NCBI RefSeq assembly: GCF_016616095.2
Contig: NZ_CP067089.2
Location: 4,216,001 to 4,280,000, forward strand
Length of the DNA stretch: 64,000 bases
Direction of reading: 5' to 3'
Source: Breznakiella homolactica
GTDB taxonomy: Bacteria; Spirochaetota; Spirochaetia; Treponematales; Breznakiellaceae
Below are positions 17,669-26,988 of the stretch, in pieces. Within the stretch, counting starts at the first letter, position 1; the number at the start of each line of letters is the position of its first letter. Under the pieces are notes generated by a model. It was not told the DNA's origin, did no database searches, and was given only the letters and a program-made list of their open reading frames with translations. The position numbers and the translations under genes were made by a program.

Positions 17669-18283
17669 ATGAAGAAGGTAACCTTGTTGGCTCAGGTAGA
17701 TTCGGACCAGTGCCGCGGATGCAAAATCTGCGAAAAGGTCTGCCCTGTGCTGGCGGTCAAAGTCACTGACAAGAAGGCAAAGGTTGAGGCTCAGGCGTGC
17801 AGGGGCTGCACAAACTGCGAATCCCGTTGTCCCTTCCACGCAATCAAAATGGTTAAAAGGGACGAACCCTTTACCGTAGGGGTCGATGTCAGCAAGTTCC
17901 CGGCTGCTGAAATTAAGGCCCTCTGTGATAAGGCCCATTTTAATGTTGAACAGGTCCTGTGCTACTGTACCGCGGTCCGGGCCGACGAAGTAGCCGCGGC
18001 GATTCTCGGAGGGGCAAAAACTCCCGAAGAGATATCATCCCAGACAGGCATACGGACAGGATGTTCCATTGAATGCATGCAGACCATACTCCGTCTGATG
18101 GAAGCCGCCGGACTTAAGCACGAACCCATAGCCGGCGGATGGCAGCTGTACGGAAAGACAATCACCGCGTGGGAACTGACCCCGGAACTGAAGAAAAAAT
18201 ATTCCAGCCGCGGGTTCTATTTCGATGAAGACAAGGCCCTTCTGGACCGTGTCGTTTCCACAAACACAAAGGAGGGAAACTGA
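17669..18283 (+). CDS. Two-[4Fe-4S] ferredoxin fused to a BFD-like [2Fe-2S] domain
   Basis: 204 residues. An N-terminal bacterial ferredoxin has two clusters of Cys (15, 18, 21, 25 and 44, 47, 50, 54). Residues about 90-145 hold a BFD-like domain: LCYC (C98, C100) then C132 and C136 in GIRTGCSIEC, with the helix-turn DEVAAAILGGAKTPEEIS between. BFD domains usually bind one [2Fe-2S] cluster. The last 60 residues have no recognised motif. The protein is probably a cytoplasmic electron carrier for a reductive or oxygen-independent step of the pathway. GAGGAG precedes the ATG, and the stop is two bases before the next start. Confidence 0.85.
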   Translation: MKKVTLLAQVDSDQCRGCKICEKVCPVLAVKVTDKKAKVEAQACRGCTNCESRCPFHAIKMVKRDEPFTVGVDVSKFPAAEIKALCDKAHFNVEQVLCYCTAVRADEVAAAILGGAKTPEEISSQTGIRTGCSIECMQTILRLMEAAGLKHEPIAGGWQLYGKTITAWELTPELKKKYSSRGFYFDEDKALLDRVVSTNTKEGN

Positions 18284-18284
18284 G

Positions 18285-19730
18285 ATGATGCGAGAAACGA
18301 TCCGTCCGATTGACCCTAAACCTTCGCAATACGGTATCGATCCCAAGCTGGTTAAAAAACGGGTTTCCGAAATGCCCGGAATGGTTTCGCTGATGCTTAA
18401 GGATCTGTTTCCGGAACTGCCTGCGATTATTTATCCCGCCGGACCCGACGCGCTGGATAATATAAAGAAGGCCGCGGAAGAATCCCTGATGAAGATTGAC
18501 ATGAGCATGATCAAGCCTGAACATTCGGTTAACGTGCTTGCGTCCCATCACGGGTTTACCCTGCTCGGCGGTGAACCCTACGCGATTCTGCTCAGGGCTA
18601 TCCGGGACGCGGTAATCAAAAAGACCGGCTCCAAGGATGTGCGCCTCCGGGCCGGTGTCGGTATGCGTTACCGCGAAACCGAAGAGTACATGAAGCGCTA
18701 CGGCCTTGACGAATACTACGAAGGGAAAATAGCGGGGGTCGCGCCGATTGATGAAGCTATTCCCATAGAAACCGAAATCGGAACGCTTTACGGGATAAAG
18801 AAAGTCTACGATGCGGACTGGATCATTCATGCCCACCATACCGATGTCCGGGAAGTCCACTTCCACCGCCAGGTGGACAAAGCGGTAAAACCCTTCGGTA
18901 TGTCCTATGCCCGGGGCGAAACCCGCAGTACCTACCATCAGAATCTCGGTCCCCGGGGAGCGAACTTTGTGGCCCGGGCCATATTCGATTCGGAATTCGT
19001 ACAGAAGAAATTTGCCTTTGCCTCGTTCCTCAATGTCGGACCCCACGGTATTATCGGCGTGGATTCCGACAACGACCTGTACGCCCTGAATGACCGGACA
19101 ACCTTTATCGGCTGCCAGCTTTACGGCAAGGTTATGACCCTCTTCGGAAAAATTGATGAGTGTATCGCGGTTCTTGATTTCCCCTGTCCGGTACCGTACG
19201 TATTCTCCGCCGGGGTAATCTACGCCAACTTTACCGGGGCCAATACGGATCTCTACGACCTCGATTCACCGCTGCCGCCCTATACCTGGTACACCGAAGC
19301 CTTCTACGGAAAGAATGATAAGCCCCTTCTTAAGGAAACTCCTCCCATGAATCCGGCTATCAAAATGTGTGTGCACAACTACGCGTGGATCGGCTATCCT
19401 TCGGAATTCTTCGCGAAGCATATACCGACGGTGGTTGTCGGTGAGGAACAGGGAGCGCTCTTTGATACCGACTCAATGAACATCGGATACATGGACCACG
19501 CGGTCACTGCCCGTTCCACCGACCAGGCAATGGATTTCGCGTACAAGATGGCGGGGACCGATAAGGTCATCATCTTTGACGGCGCCATGGGCGGAATGAA
19601 TGTAAGCGAATCCCTGGCCAAACTGCTTCTTGAGAAGGCTCCGGAAGTGAGCAAAGAAGTTAACGATGTTCTTCTGCCCAAGTGGCTCCGCCAGCGCGGC
19701 GTAGATATTTCCATTCTGGAAAAACTTTAA
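18285..19730 (+). CDS. LarA-like (DUF2088-type) protein, function unknown
   Basis: 481 residues from the ATG at 18285, with GGAGGG eight bases upstream. By eye, residues about 90-245 follow the lactate racemase LarA order: ILLRAIRDAV...VRLRAGVGMRYRETEEYMKRYG against LarA ILLPxLLxEL...IIVALGTHRPMTxEEI, then an IGTLYGIKKVYDADWIIHAHHTD block and a downstream TYHQNLG. The nickel-pincer ligands are only partly kept: the GTHR His is replaced (GMRY), while Lys and His residues remain in VDKAVK and TYHQ. This suggests a diverged member of the hydroxyacid racemase superfamily. The similarity is remote and was not tested by any search. It is co-transcribed with the ferredoxin-BFD and BenE-type genes. 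Confidence 0.6.
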   Translation: MMRETIRPIDPKPSQYGIDPKLVKKRVSEMPGMVSLMLKDLFPELPAIIYPAGPDALDNIKKAAEESLMKIDMSMIKPEHSVNVLASHHGFTLLGGEPYAILLRAIRDAVIKKTGSKDVRLRAGVGMRYRETEEYMKRYGLDEYYEGKIAGVAPIDEAIPIETEIGTLYGIKKVYDADWIIHAHHTDVREVHFHRQVDKAVKPFGMSYARGETRSTYHQNLGPRGANFVARAIFDSEFVQKKFAFASFLNVGPHGIIGVDSDNDLYALNDRTTFIGCQLYGKVMTLFGKIDECIAVLDFPCPVPYVFSAGVIYANFTGANTDLYDLDSPLPPYTWYTEAFYGKNDKPLLKETPPMNPAIKMCVHNYAWIGYPSEFFAKHIPTVVVGEEQGALFDTDSMNIGYMDHAVTARSTDQAMDFAYKMAGTDKVIIFDGAMGGMNVSESLAKLLLEKAPEVSKEVNDVLLPKWLRQRGVDISILEKL

Positions 19731-19749
19731 TAGGAAAAGGAGGGTAATT

Positions 19750-21021
19750 ATGAGTACAGCTTCTTCACCAACGGTGGCGTCAAAGAAACGGAAAATTTGG
19801 GAAGAGGGTCCCGGATTTAAATCGGGGCTCACGGATCTTGGGAAACACATCAATACCAAAACAATCACCGCCGGTGTCATCGCGGCAATTTTCGGCTGCA
19901 CCGGCCCGGCACTTGTAACCATAAGCGCCGCCGCCACAGCCGGCTATACCATGCAGGATACCACTACCTGGCTGTTCGGTATTTACGTCTTCGGCGGGCT
20001 CATCAGCCTTATCATGGGGCTGTATTACAAGATGCCCATCGTAGGCGCCTATTCAATCCCGGGGGCTTCCATGCTCGGCGCTGCTCTCATCGGTTTTACC
20101 TTTAACGAAGCCGCGGCGTCCTTTGTCATGGCAGGTGTAATCGTACTGCTTCTCGGCGTTACCGGCCTTATGGGAAAAGTGATGAAATGGCTGCCTCTGC
20201 CGATAGTCATGGGTATGATAGCCGGATGTATGCTCCGTTTCGGTACGGGAATTGTTACATCCACCATGGCTCTTCCCGTAGTCTGCGGCGCGGCGCTGCT
20301 GGGCTTCTTTGTACTTCCGCGGCTGATCAAGAAATTCCCCCCGGTACTGGGAGCGCTCCTCTGCGGTGTCATAGCGCTTATCGTCACCGGCGGTCTCCAC
20401 ATGGAAGAAACAACCTTCGCCTATATTCCGCCCAGGATCATCATTCCCCACTTCAATGTGGCAACCATTCTTTCCGTTTCTGTTCCCCTTGCCGCGCTGG
20501 TAGTCGGCGCCGAAAACGCCCAGGCCATTGGTGTACTCTATGCCCAGGGCTATAAGCCTCCGGTCAACGCCATGACGGTCATCAGCGGCTTCGGCGGTAT
20601 CGCCTCCGGCCTTGTGGGCGCCCACAACGCCAACATCGCCGGTCCCATGACCGCTATCTGCTCTTCCGAAGAAGCGGGCCCCAACAAAGAAGGCCGGTAC
20701 GCGGCCGGAGTGGTTAACGGCATCTGTTTCATCCTCTTTGGTATCTTCGCCAGTTTCGCTATTGCCTTTGTGCGGGTTATTCCGTCACAGCTCATCAACG
20801 TTCTCGCCGGTGTGGCTATGATCAACGTACTGATAAACTCCTTCAGGGACGGGTTCGGCAGCGGCAAATGCAAGATGGGCGCTTTCGCGGCGTTTGCCAT
20901 CGGCGCCAGCGGCATTTCCATCCTGAGCATCGGTTCCGCATTCTGGGCGCTGGTCGGCGGCGTGGTCATTTCGCTGATTGTCGAGAAAAAGGATTTTGAC
21001 GAGATCCACCATAAGAATTAA
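19750..21021 (+). CDS. BenE-family membrane transporter (benzoate/H+ symporter-like)
   Basis: 423 residues with about 11-12 hydrophobic helices. Blocks match BenE: TAGVIAAIFGCTGPALV near residue 40, YYKMPIVGAYSIPGASML near 95, and PLALVTMASQN-like PLAALVVGAENAQAIGVL near 245, followed by GYKPPVNAMTVISG and GAHNANIAGPMTAICSSEEAGP, the BenE counterpart of GAHAVNLAAITAAIC. BenE carriers import benzoate or related aromatic acids with protons. It is placed inside the catabolic cluster (AGGAGGG before the ATG), so its substrate is probably the pathway's starting acid. A xanthine/uracil (NCS2) carrier was considered because the fold is related. Confidence 0.85.
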   Translation: MSTASSPTVASKKRKIWEEGPGFKSGLTDLGKHINTKTITAGVIAAIFGCTGPALVTISAAATAGYTMQDTTTWLFGIYVFGGLISLIMGLYYKMPIVGAYSIPGASMLGAALIGFTFNEAAASFVMAGVIVLLLGVTGLMGKVMKWLPLPIVMGMIAGCMLRFGTGIVTSTMALPVVCGAALLGFFVLPRLIKKFPPVLGALLCGVIALIVTGGLHMEETTFAYIPPRIIIPHFNVATILSVSVPLAALVVGAENAQAIGVLYAQGYKPPVNAMTVISGFGGIASGLVGAHNANIAGPMTAICSSEEAGPNKEGRYAAGVVNGICFILFGIFASFAIAFVRVIPSQLINVLAGVAMINVLINSFRDGFGSGKCKMGAFAAFAIGASGISILSIGSAFWALVGGVVISLIVEKKDFDEIHHKN

Positions 21022-21058
21022 GGACGGCCGGGAATAAATCCCCGGACAGCGATCACTG

Positions 21059-21087
21059 CCGGTGCGGAAACCCCGCACCGGTTTTTT
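21059..21087 (+). terminator. Intrinsic terminator after the BenE-type gene
   Basis: CCGGTGCGG (21059-21067), loop AAACC, CCGCACCGG (21073-21081), then TTTTTT. A perfect 9-base stem with a T-run on the plus strand. Confidence 0.9.
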
Positions 21088-21101
21088 CAGGGACGGCCAT
21101 T

Positions 21102-22208
21102 ATGAACAATTCCAATACTATCCAGAACAGAATACAAGCGCTCCAGCGGGTTCTCCGGGATAAGCAGATGGACGCTGCGGCTATTTACGACCGGGAAAAT
21201 CTCATTTATTTTGCGGGAGTCACGGATATTGAAGGGGGCTGCCTCATTGTTCCCGCCGAAGGGGAACCGAAACTTCTCTGTCTGTGGCTCGACGCCAAGC
21301 ATATCCGGGAACAGAGCGGGCTCGATACGGTGATACCGTATTTTTTCCCCGGAGAAAATGTAAGCCTTAAGACAGCGCAGCTGCTGGAGGAACAGTTCGG
21401 TTCCGGTCCGAGGATCGGGTTTACCCGGTATTTCATCAGCCTTAAGGATTACCAGTGCCTTATGGACAAGATGCCCGGTATGGAAGTCTGTGATATCGCG
21501 GTGGACTGCTATAAAATACGGTCGGTCAAGGACGCGGAAGAAATCCGCCTTATCTCAAAAGCCGCGGGTTTCCTGTCCGAAGGGATGCAGGCAGCCTTCG
21601 ACTGTCTCAAGCCCGGCATGACCGAAGCGCAGGTTCTCGCCGAAGCGGAATACGCCATGCGCAAAGCCGGTTCTGAAGGCTCCAGCTTCCGTATGCAGGT
21701 GCTCCGCCATGACCGGCAGCAGCTGGTCCATCCCTACGCCGGTGATTTTGTGATTGATGATAACCAGCCGGTGGTTATTCACCTGGGCGCTTCCTACAAA
21801 GGCTATACCGCAAAGATGTGCCGGACAGCCTTCCTCGGAAACGCTCCCGCGGAAACCGTGGAAATGTACCGGTTTATCGCGGAACTCCAGGATATTGCCG
21901 TCCGGACCCTGGTTCCGGGGGTCCGTTCTTCCGAAATATTCGATGCGGTATTTGACGCGGTCCATAAAAAAGGGTACGCCAAAATGTATATGGAGCATAT
22001 CGGATACGGGGTCGGTATCCGCCAGTCGGAATTCTACCCCATAATCGGAAAAGGTCTGGACCACGAGATACGGGAAAACATGGTGGTGGATCTGCTCCTT
22101 CCCACGGTATACGACCCCAAGGCCGGAGGGCCTCGTCTTACCGATACCCTGCTGGTGACCTCCGGGGAGGCGCAGTTCCTGACCCGGTTCCCTAGAGAGC
22201 CAAAATAA
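21102..22208 (+). CDS. Creatinase/M24-fold protein lacking metal ligands
   Basis: 368 residues with the two-domain creatinase/prolidase architecture: N-terminal domain (IYDRENLIYFAGVTDIEGG), then the pita-bread domain from about 130 (SVKDAEEIRLISKAAGFLSEGM). In metallopeptidases the first metal block reads DxGxxxxGYxxDxxRT. Here it is HLGASYKGYTAKMCRT, so both Asp ligands are replaced by His and Lys; the His of the IGYGVGI region and a Glu near the end are seen. This points to a non-peptidase member such as creatinase-type C-N hydrolases or a lyase. It follows the BenE-type gene after a terminator, so expression may be separate or by read-through. Confidence 0.82.
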   Translation: MNNSNTIQNRIQALQRVLRDKQMDAAAIYDRENLIYFAGVTDIEGGCLIVPAEGEPKLLCLWLDAKHIREQSGLDTVIPYFFPGENVSLKTAQLLEEQFGSGPRIGFTRYFISLKDYQCLMDKMPGMEVCDIAVDCYKIRSVKDAEEIRLISKAAGFLSEGMQAAFDCLKPGMTEAQVLAEAEYAMRKAGSEGSSFRMQVLRHDRQQLVHPYAGDFVIDDNQPVVIHLGASYKGYTAKMCRTAFLGNAPAETVEMYRFIAELQDIAVRTLVPGVRSSEIFDAVFDAVHKKGYAKMYMEHIGYGVGIRQSEFYPIIGKGLDHEIRENMVVDLLLPTVYDPKAGGPRLTDTLLVTSGEAQFLTRFPREPK

Positions 22209-22247
22209 TGTAAAATATCTCCAATACCGGGAGGGTTTGAGAGTTTT

Positions 22248-22700
22248 ATGATTGAGAATGAATTGCTGGAAACGGCCCGGAAACTGATAACTTCCGAAAC
22301 AGTGAGCTGTGTTGTTATTTCCGGCGGAGAGATAATCCATACCGCGGACGGAAGGGGTGTTTCTCCGCTGCTTTCAATTTTTCAGGATGAACCTGAAAAA
22401 CTGCGGGGCGCCGCGGTGGTGGACCGGGTTATCGGGAAAGCCGCCGCGGTCATCCTGGCCGCGGGCGGCGCGGCGGCGGTATACGGCGAGATCATGAGTG
22501 TTGCCGCCAGGAACTACCTGGCCCGCCGGAACATACAGGTCCAATACGGGAAATGGGTCGACCGCATCAGCAGCCGGGACGGAACCGATATGTGTCCCAT
22601 CGAGAAATCGGTGCTTGCAATTGACGACCCCGCGGAGGGCGTAAAAGCTATCTGCCGGCGCCTTGAGGAGCTCCGGGGCGGTTCCCAGAGAATCGCCTGA
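22248..22700 (+). CDS. DUF1893 family protein
   Basis: 150 residues. The pattern GVSPLLSIFQ, then AAVVDRVIGKAAAVILAAGG and an end block DGTDMCPIEKSVL, matches the DUF1893 family, a small cytoplasmic fold related in shape to cytidine deaminases. No reaction is established. It starts 39 bases after the creatinase-fold gene and is probably the last gene of the cluster. The Shine-Dalgarno is distant (GGGAGGG, about 15 bases), so the exact start is less sure. Confidence 0.75.
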   Translation: MIENELLETARKLITSETVSCVVISGGEIIHTADGRGVSPLLSIFQDEPEKLRGAAVVDRVIGKAAAVILAAGGAAAVYGEIMSVAARNYLARRNIQVQYGKWVDRISSRDGTDMCPIEKSVLAIDDPAEGVKAICRRLEELRGGSQRIA

Positions 22701-22915
22701 TTATTCCGGAGCGGGTGATCTTCATCTTAACCGCATCAACGGCGGTCCCGTTTACCGCAACGGTTTCTTCTTTTTCCCGGATTGCCCTCAGGGTGAACAG
22801 TGTCAGATCCGTGGGCATGAGCATACAGAAATCAAACTGTTCCATATCCGATGTGATAAAACCCGGCAGTATAAGATACGATGTAAACTAAGACTGTTCT
22901 GTGTTTGACCATTGA

Positions 22916-23560
22916 TTATGCTTCTCCTCTGTTGAGTGTATAAAACTGTTCAACCGTCCTTTTTACAAAGGTGTTTGTATTCTTTTTTACATACCAGATA
23001 TGGGCCAACGCCGCGGTCAGGCTTCCGAAAACGCAGGATATAATATCATACATGGTGTCGAAAACTCCCGTGGTCAGGGTATGCTGGGAATCGTGCCCGG
23101 TAATAAAGAACGCGGCGAATTCCCCGATTTCCCAGAATACGGCGATGGCCATGGAAAAACAGAAGGCGAACACCAGCTGTACAAACCATTCATCCTTAAG
23201 GCCGGAGGGTTTTTCCCGTTTAATCCGGAAATAAAAACAATAGCCGAACATTGTAAAAAGATATCCCGAGAGAAAGTGGACAAAGGCGTTAAAGAAAGGG
23301 ACCCGCTCGTACCAGTCCAGGGCCGTTCCCAGACCGAATCCCAGGAAACAGAATACCATCACAAATGTGTGCAGGGAGAAGGGAAGTTTAATGCGCAGCA
23401 ATTTTTTCGCCAGCGGCGGGATGAGCAGAAAAAACCAGGATACGGGTCCGAGAACCGCGGATAAAACATTGCCCCGCAGTAATTGGTATACCGTTATAAA
23501 GACCCCTGTAAGCAGGTATAAGCCATTAACAATACGCAGTTTTTTTTGTCCAGCTTCCAT
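22916..23560 (-). CDS. Integral membrane protein (YjdF/DUF2238-like)
   Basis: 214 residues with about six hydrophobic helices. The blocks LDWYERVPFFNAFVHFLSGY, FWEIGEFAAFF and TTGVFDTMYDIISCVFGS resemble the Asp/His, Glu and DTxxD motifs of YjdF/DUF2238 membrane proteins, whose function is unknown. The C-terminus is basic and cytoplasmic in a positive-inside model. Spacing of 23 bases to the MFS gene upstream suggests one transcript. About 215 bases between this gene and the DUF1893 gene hold no supported feature. Confidence 0.7.
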   Translation of the reverse strand: MEAGQKKLRIVNGLYLLTGVFITVYQLLRGNVLSAVLGPVSWFFLLIPPLAKKLLRIKLPFSLHTFVMVFCFLGFGLGTALDWYERVPFFNAFVHFLSGYLFTMFGYCFYFRIKREKPSGLKDEWFVQLVFAFCFSMAIAVFWEIGEFAAFFITGHDSQHTLTTGVFDTMYDIISCVFGSLTAALAHIWYVKKNTNTFVKRTVEQFYTLNRGEA

Positions 23561-23583
23561 ACGTATTGTTAAATATACTCAAA

Positions 23584-24885
23584 TTACTCATCCGGATCGC
23601 TAAAAAAGAGCCCCTCTTCGGCGGGTTGTTTTTTCGGTGCGACCTTGATGGTGGCGGCGTAAACGGTGTTCAGCAGCCCGAGGAACGCGGAAATTGAGAA
23701 CAGTACTTCAATACCCGTAACTGTCCATATCCACCCGCCCAGGAGGGCAATGAGAATACTGATAACATGGTTCACCGAAATCCCCGTGGATATGGTGGCG
23801 GTTATTTCTTCCTGGTTTGACGCAATGTCCTGGACATACACATTGCTTGCCATGCTTGCCAGGGAAATGAGGGAATCGAGCACATAGTTGACGCATACCA
23901 CAATAAAGGCGGTTCCAGGCGAAAACAGCCGGTGGGCAAATCCGTAGAAAAAGCAGACCACCATAAGCAGGAGGGTATCGGTTACCATGATGAATTTATA
24001 TCCCAGTCTGTCTATGAGTTTCCCCATCAACGGACTGAAGATAATCCCGAATCCGGAGCATACCGCCATGAGCAGGGCAATAACCGACGCGTCCGCGCCG
24101 TACTGGAGGATCAGAACATAAGGGGCAAAGGTAATAAAGATCTGCTTCCGGGCGCCGTAAAAAACCTCGAGCATGTAGTACTTGGTAAATTTCTTCGCGA
24201 AGTAGAAACGCCGGCGCTTGACTTTGACGGCTGATTCCTTGATCGCCAGGGATACCAGCAGGGCCGCTACCATGAGGACCGTCGCCAGGGCAAAGACAGT
24301 TTTAAACTGAACAATACTGTTCCGGCCGAACCCTAAACGGGCAAAAATAAAAAATACCACCGTAACGATGATGTACCCGGTTATATTGCCGACATGGCTG
24401 ATGGAGCTGGTTATCCCCAGTGACGCGCCGGCTTTGTCCCGTTTGGCAAGCTCCAGGGATATGGTGCTTTTAACGGGCATTACAATATGTTCTCCGGCGC
24501 TGAATATAACGATGAATAATACGACGATAAATTTTCCGCTGCCGCTTATGAACAGTCCCGCCATACCCGCCAGCATTATTGCCATACCGATTTTAAAAAT
24601 ACGGCTTTCGGAAAAACGGTACATCCAGGCAAGGATAAAGACCACCAGCAGCCCCGGCAGTTCCCGGAAAAACTCAACAATGCCCCGCTGGAATTCATTT
24701 ATATGGACAATTTCGGCGAGGTAATTATCCTGGACGCCGCGGTACAGGCCGTAGGAAATGCCCGAAAGCAGCAGCACCGATAAAAAACGCAGGACCTTTG
24801 ATTCCGGTTTATAGACCGTTTTCCATGTAAAACGGCTCTTGAGTATTTCTCCGTAGGATTTTTCCGTGCTTTCTGATCTGGCCAT
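23584..24885 (-). CDS. MFS transporter
   Basis: 433 residues with about 12 hydrophobic helices in two halves. The ATG at 24885 has GGAG six bases upstream; a TTG 15 codons further out has no site. The loop between helices 2 and 3 is degenerate (MYRFSESRIFKIG) and the domain-2 counterpart is better kept (GKLIDRLGYKFIMV). No substrate-specific motif is recognised, and the neighbours (membrane protein, chemoreceptor) do not indicate one. A drug or solute exporter is as likely as an importer. Confidence 0.85.
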   Translation of the reverse strand: MARSESTEKSYGEILKSRFTWKTVYKPESKVLRFLSVLLLSGISYGLYRGVQDNYLAEIVHINEFQRGIVEFFRELPGLLVVFILAWMYRFSESRIFKIGMAIMLAGMAGLFISGSGKFIVVLFIVIFSAGEHIVMPVKSTISLELAKRDKAGASLGITSSISHVGNITGYIIVTVVFFIFARLGFGRNSIVQFKTVFALATVLMVAALLVSLAIKESAVKVKRRRFYFAKKFTKYYMLEVFYGARKQIFITFAPYVLILQYGADASVIALLMAVCSGFGIIFSPLMGKLIDRLGYKFIMVTDTLLLMVVCFFYGFAHRLFSPGTAFIVVCVNYVLDSLISLASMASNVYVQDIASNQEEITATISTGISVNHVISILIALLGGWIWTVTGIEVLFSISAFLGLLNTVYAATIKVAPKKQPAEEGLFFSDPDE

Positions 24886-25013
24886 TGATGTCTCCGGGGC
24901 AATGGTAGCATGTATAGTACCGTGGTTCAACGTATGGATCTGGGAGGGCCGCGGATAGGGGAGGCCGCGGCGGGAACGTGTTTAGCCTGTCCTGTAACAA
25001 AAACTCTGCGATC

Positions 25014-25042
25014 AGCCGGCGGAGCAATGCTGCCCGCCGGCT
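25014..25042 (-). terminator. GC-rich hairpin after the chemoreceptor gene
   Basis: AGCCGGCGG (25014-25022) pairs with CCGCCGGCT (25034-25042) with an 11-base loop. On the minus strand a short T-run follows only after about 10 bases, so termination strength is uncertain. Confidence 0.4.
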
Positions 25043-25051
25043 CCGGCAGGA

Positions 25052-26833
25052 TCAGATATTAAAGGTCTTTTTGGTGAATTCCAGGTGTTCCAGTGTTTTT
25101 TCCGCGATTTCCTGGGCGCTGGAAATTGACGCCTCGATATGCTGGCTGACATCCCGGACTTCCTGAACACTGCCGTGGACCTGATGGGATGTTTCCCGGA
25201 GTTTGTCTATGTCCCCGGAGATACTTTTGCTCCCCGCTTTCATTTCCTCGGACCCGGACTGTACCGCGTGGGTCGCGTCCTGCATGCCCTTGAGGGCGTC
25301 GAGAATTTGCCGGCCGCCGACATCCTGTTCTTCCATGGCGCTGTTTACCGTGCCGAAGGTAGTGTCTATGGTGGTTATCCCCTGGTAAATTATATTGAAG
25401 GAATTCTCCGCCTCATCGGAAACCGTTACTATTCCCCGTATGGCGGTTTCAATTTCCTGTATTTCCCGGAATATGGACGCGGATTCAACGCTTACTGATT
25501 CCGCCAGTTTGCGGATTTCCGAGGCGACCACCGCAAAGCCCTTTCCCGCTTCCCCCGCGTGGGCCGCTTCTATGGCGGCGTTCATGGCAAGGATATTGGT
25601 CTGGTTGGCAATGTTGTCGATAATCTTGTTTGTTTCCTGGAGGGACTGTGAGAGGCTAAACACTTTCTTCAGCTGTTCCTGGAGTTTCGCTATCTTCTGC
25701 TGTCCCTGTTCCGCGGATTCGCTCAGGCGGCCGGATGTTTCATTGGCTCTCTCCACCACCGTACGGATGGAATGGATGTTGCCGACCATTTCCTCAATGG
25801 CTGACGAGGAGTTGTTGATATGCTCCGCCTGGCTCTGGATGGCGTTGTCCAGGGACGTTATACTGCCCAGGATTTCGTTGACCGAACCGGAACTTTGCTC
25901 CACCGCGCTGACCTGAATATCCGACTGCTGCTGGACATTATCCATGCTCTGGAAAATCACCTTCATATCCTCAACGGATCTGTTCATTGACTGGTCCAGG
26001 GACTGGCTGAGGTCGGTCAGCTCAATCAGCCGGCTTTCAATATCATCGATATTTTTCTGGAAATTGTCCCTGATGGTAATGAGGGCCCTGATCATTCCGC
26101 CCATCTCATCTTTGCGGGAACTTTCCATTTCGATCTTCAGATTCATACCGGCCAGTGACTGGGCCGCCTTTTCCGCGTACCGAATGGGCTTTATAAATGA
26201 CCGGGAAACGAAAAATGCGATTATGATCGAGAATGCGATGACGATCACCAGAGCCAGGGCCATATAGCCCATGGATTCCCGCTGAAGATCCATGATAAAC
26301 GTTATATCGTAATCGAGCCCCAGCACACTGACGGCCTGCCCGTTCCGCATGATCGGTATATACGCGGAAATGAATGATCCCCATTCATCGGTATAAATTT
26401 CATTGGTCAGCTGGAGCTCTCCGGTGGAAATAGCCCCCTGGAGATAATCGAAATCCTCATCATACACGGTCATGAATGTTTTTTCGCCGTCCTCCAGAAT
26501 TGTTTCCGTGTCCAGCAGGAACACGAATCCCTGGGGTGTTTTTTCCACCAGGTAAATGAAGGTAAATCCGAAGGCGTCGTTGAATTTCTGCAGGTCCTCC
26601 AGGATTTCATAATACGCTTCGGAATCCTTCTGCCCTTCTTCGCGGAGATATTCCGTGTCCCCGAGCACGGGAAAATAGGAGTTCACCAGGACCGCGACAT
26701 TGCGCAGGGTCTGGTGGGCGGAAAAGAGAATATACTGTGAGTACTGAATATACATAGTGATTCCTACGGCAAGGGAGATGGTTATCCCCAGACCCGTAAA
26801 AATCAGAATAAGCTGCGTTCGGAGACTTTTCAT
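25052..26833 (-). CDS. Methyl-accepting chemotaxis protein
   Basis: 593 residues. Membrane helix near 7-29, a periplasmic sensor domain of about 160 residues (dCache-like order, with [22 protein letters not shown] near the second half), a second membrane helix near 190-210, a HAMP domain, then a long coiled-coil signalling domain. The hairpin tip [30 protein letters not shown] is the conserved CheA/CheW-binding region. There is no C-terminal pentapeptide for CheR tethering. The protein couples an extracellular ligand to flagellar control; the ligand is unknown. Confidence 0.95.
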   Translation of the reverse strand: MKSLRTQLILIFTGLGITISLAVGITMYIQYSQYILFSAHQTLRNVAVLVNSYFPVLGDTEYLREEGQKDSEAYYEILEDLQKFNDAFGFTFIYLVEKTPQGFVFLLDTETILEDGEKTFMTVYDEDFDYLQGAISTGELQLTNEIYTDEWGSFISAYIPIMRNGQAVSVLGLDYDITFIMDLQRESMGYMALALVIVIAFSIIIAFFVSRSFIKPIRYAEKAAQSLAGMNLKIEMESSRKDEMGGMIRALITIRDNFQKNIDDIESRLIELTDLSQSLDQSMNRSVEDMKVIFQSMDNVQQQSDIQVSAVEQSSGSVNEILGSITSLDNAIQSQAEHINNSSSAIEEMVGNIHSIRTVVERANETSGRLSESAEQGQQKIAKLQEQLKKVFSLSQSLQETNKIIDNIANQTNILAMNAAIEAAHAGEAGKGFAVVASEIRKLAESVSVESASIFREIQEIETAIRGIVTVSDEAENSFNIIYQGITTIDTTFGTVNSAMEEQDVGGRQILDALKGMQDATHAVQSGSEEMKAGSKSISGDIDKLRETSHQVHGSVQEVRDVSQHIEASISSAQEIAEKTLEHLEFTKKTFNI

Positions 26834-26988
26834 TACATACCTCTTGGTTTAATTATACAAATTTCTGCGGTATTTTTCATTATTTATGTAAAAAAGATGA
26901 AATATGTCCGATTATGCTGATATCCGGGTTTGCCGGCAAAAGGATTATGTAAAACGGCGGCATCGGCGCGCAGGGGAATTTTCTTCAA

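Noticed and set aside
19750..21021. Xanthine/uracil permease call for the cluster carrier
   Set aside because: The GAHNANIAGPMTAICSSEEAGP and AYSIPGASML blocks fit BenE better than NCS2 carriers.
22701..22915. Short frames on both strands between the DUF1893 and membrane-protein genes
   Set aside because: No ribosome binding site, no domain, and they overlap the ends of neighbours on either strand; nothing supportable is seen here.
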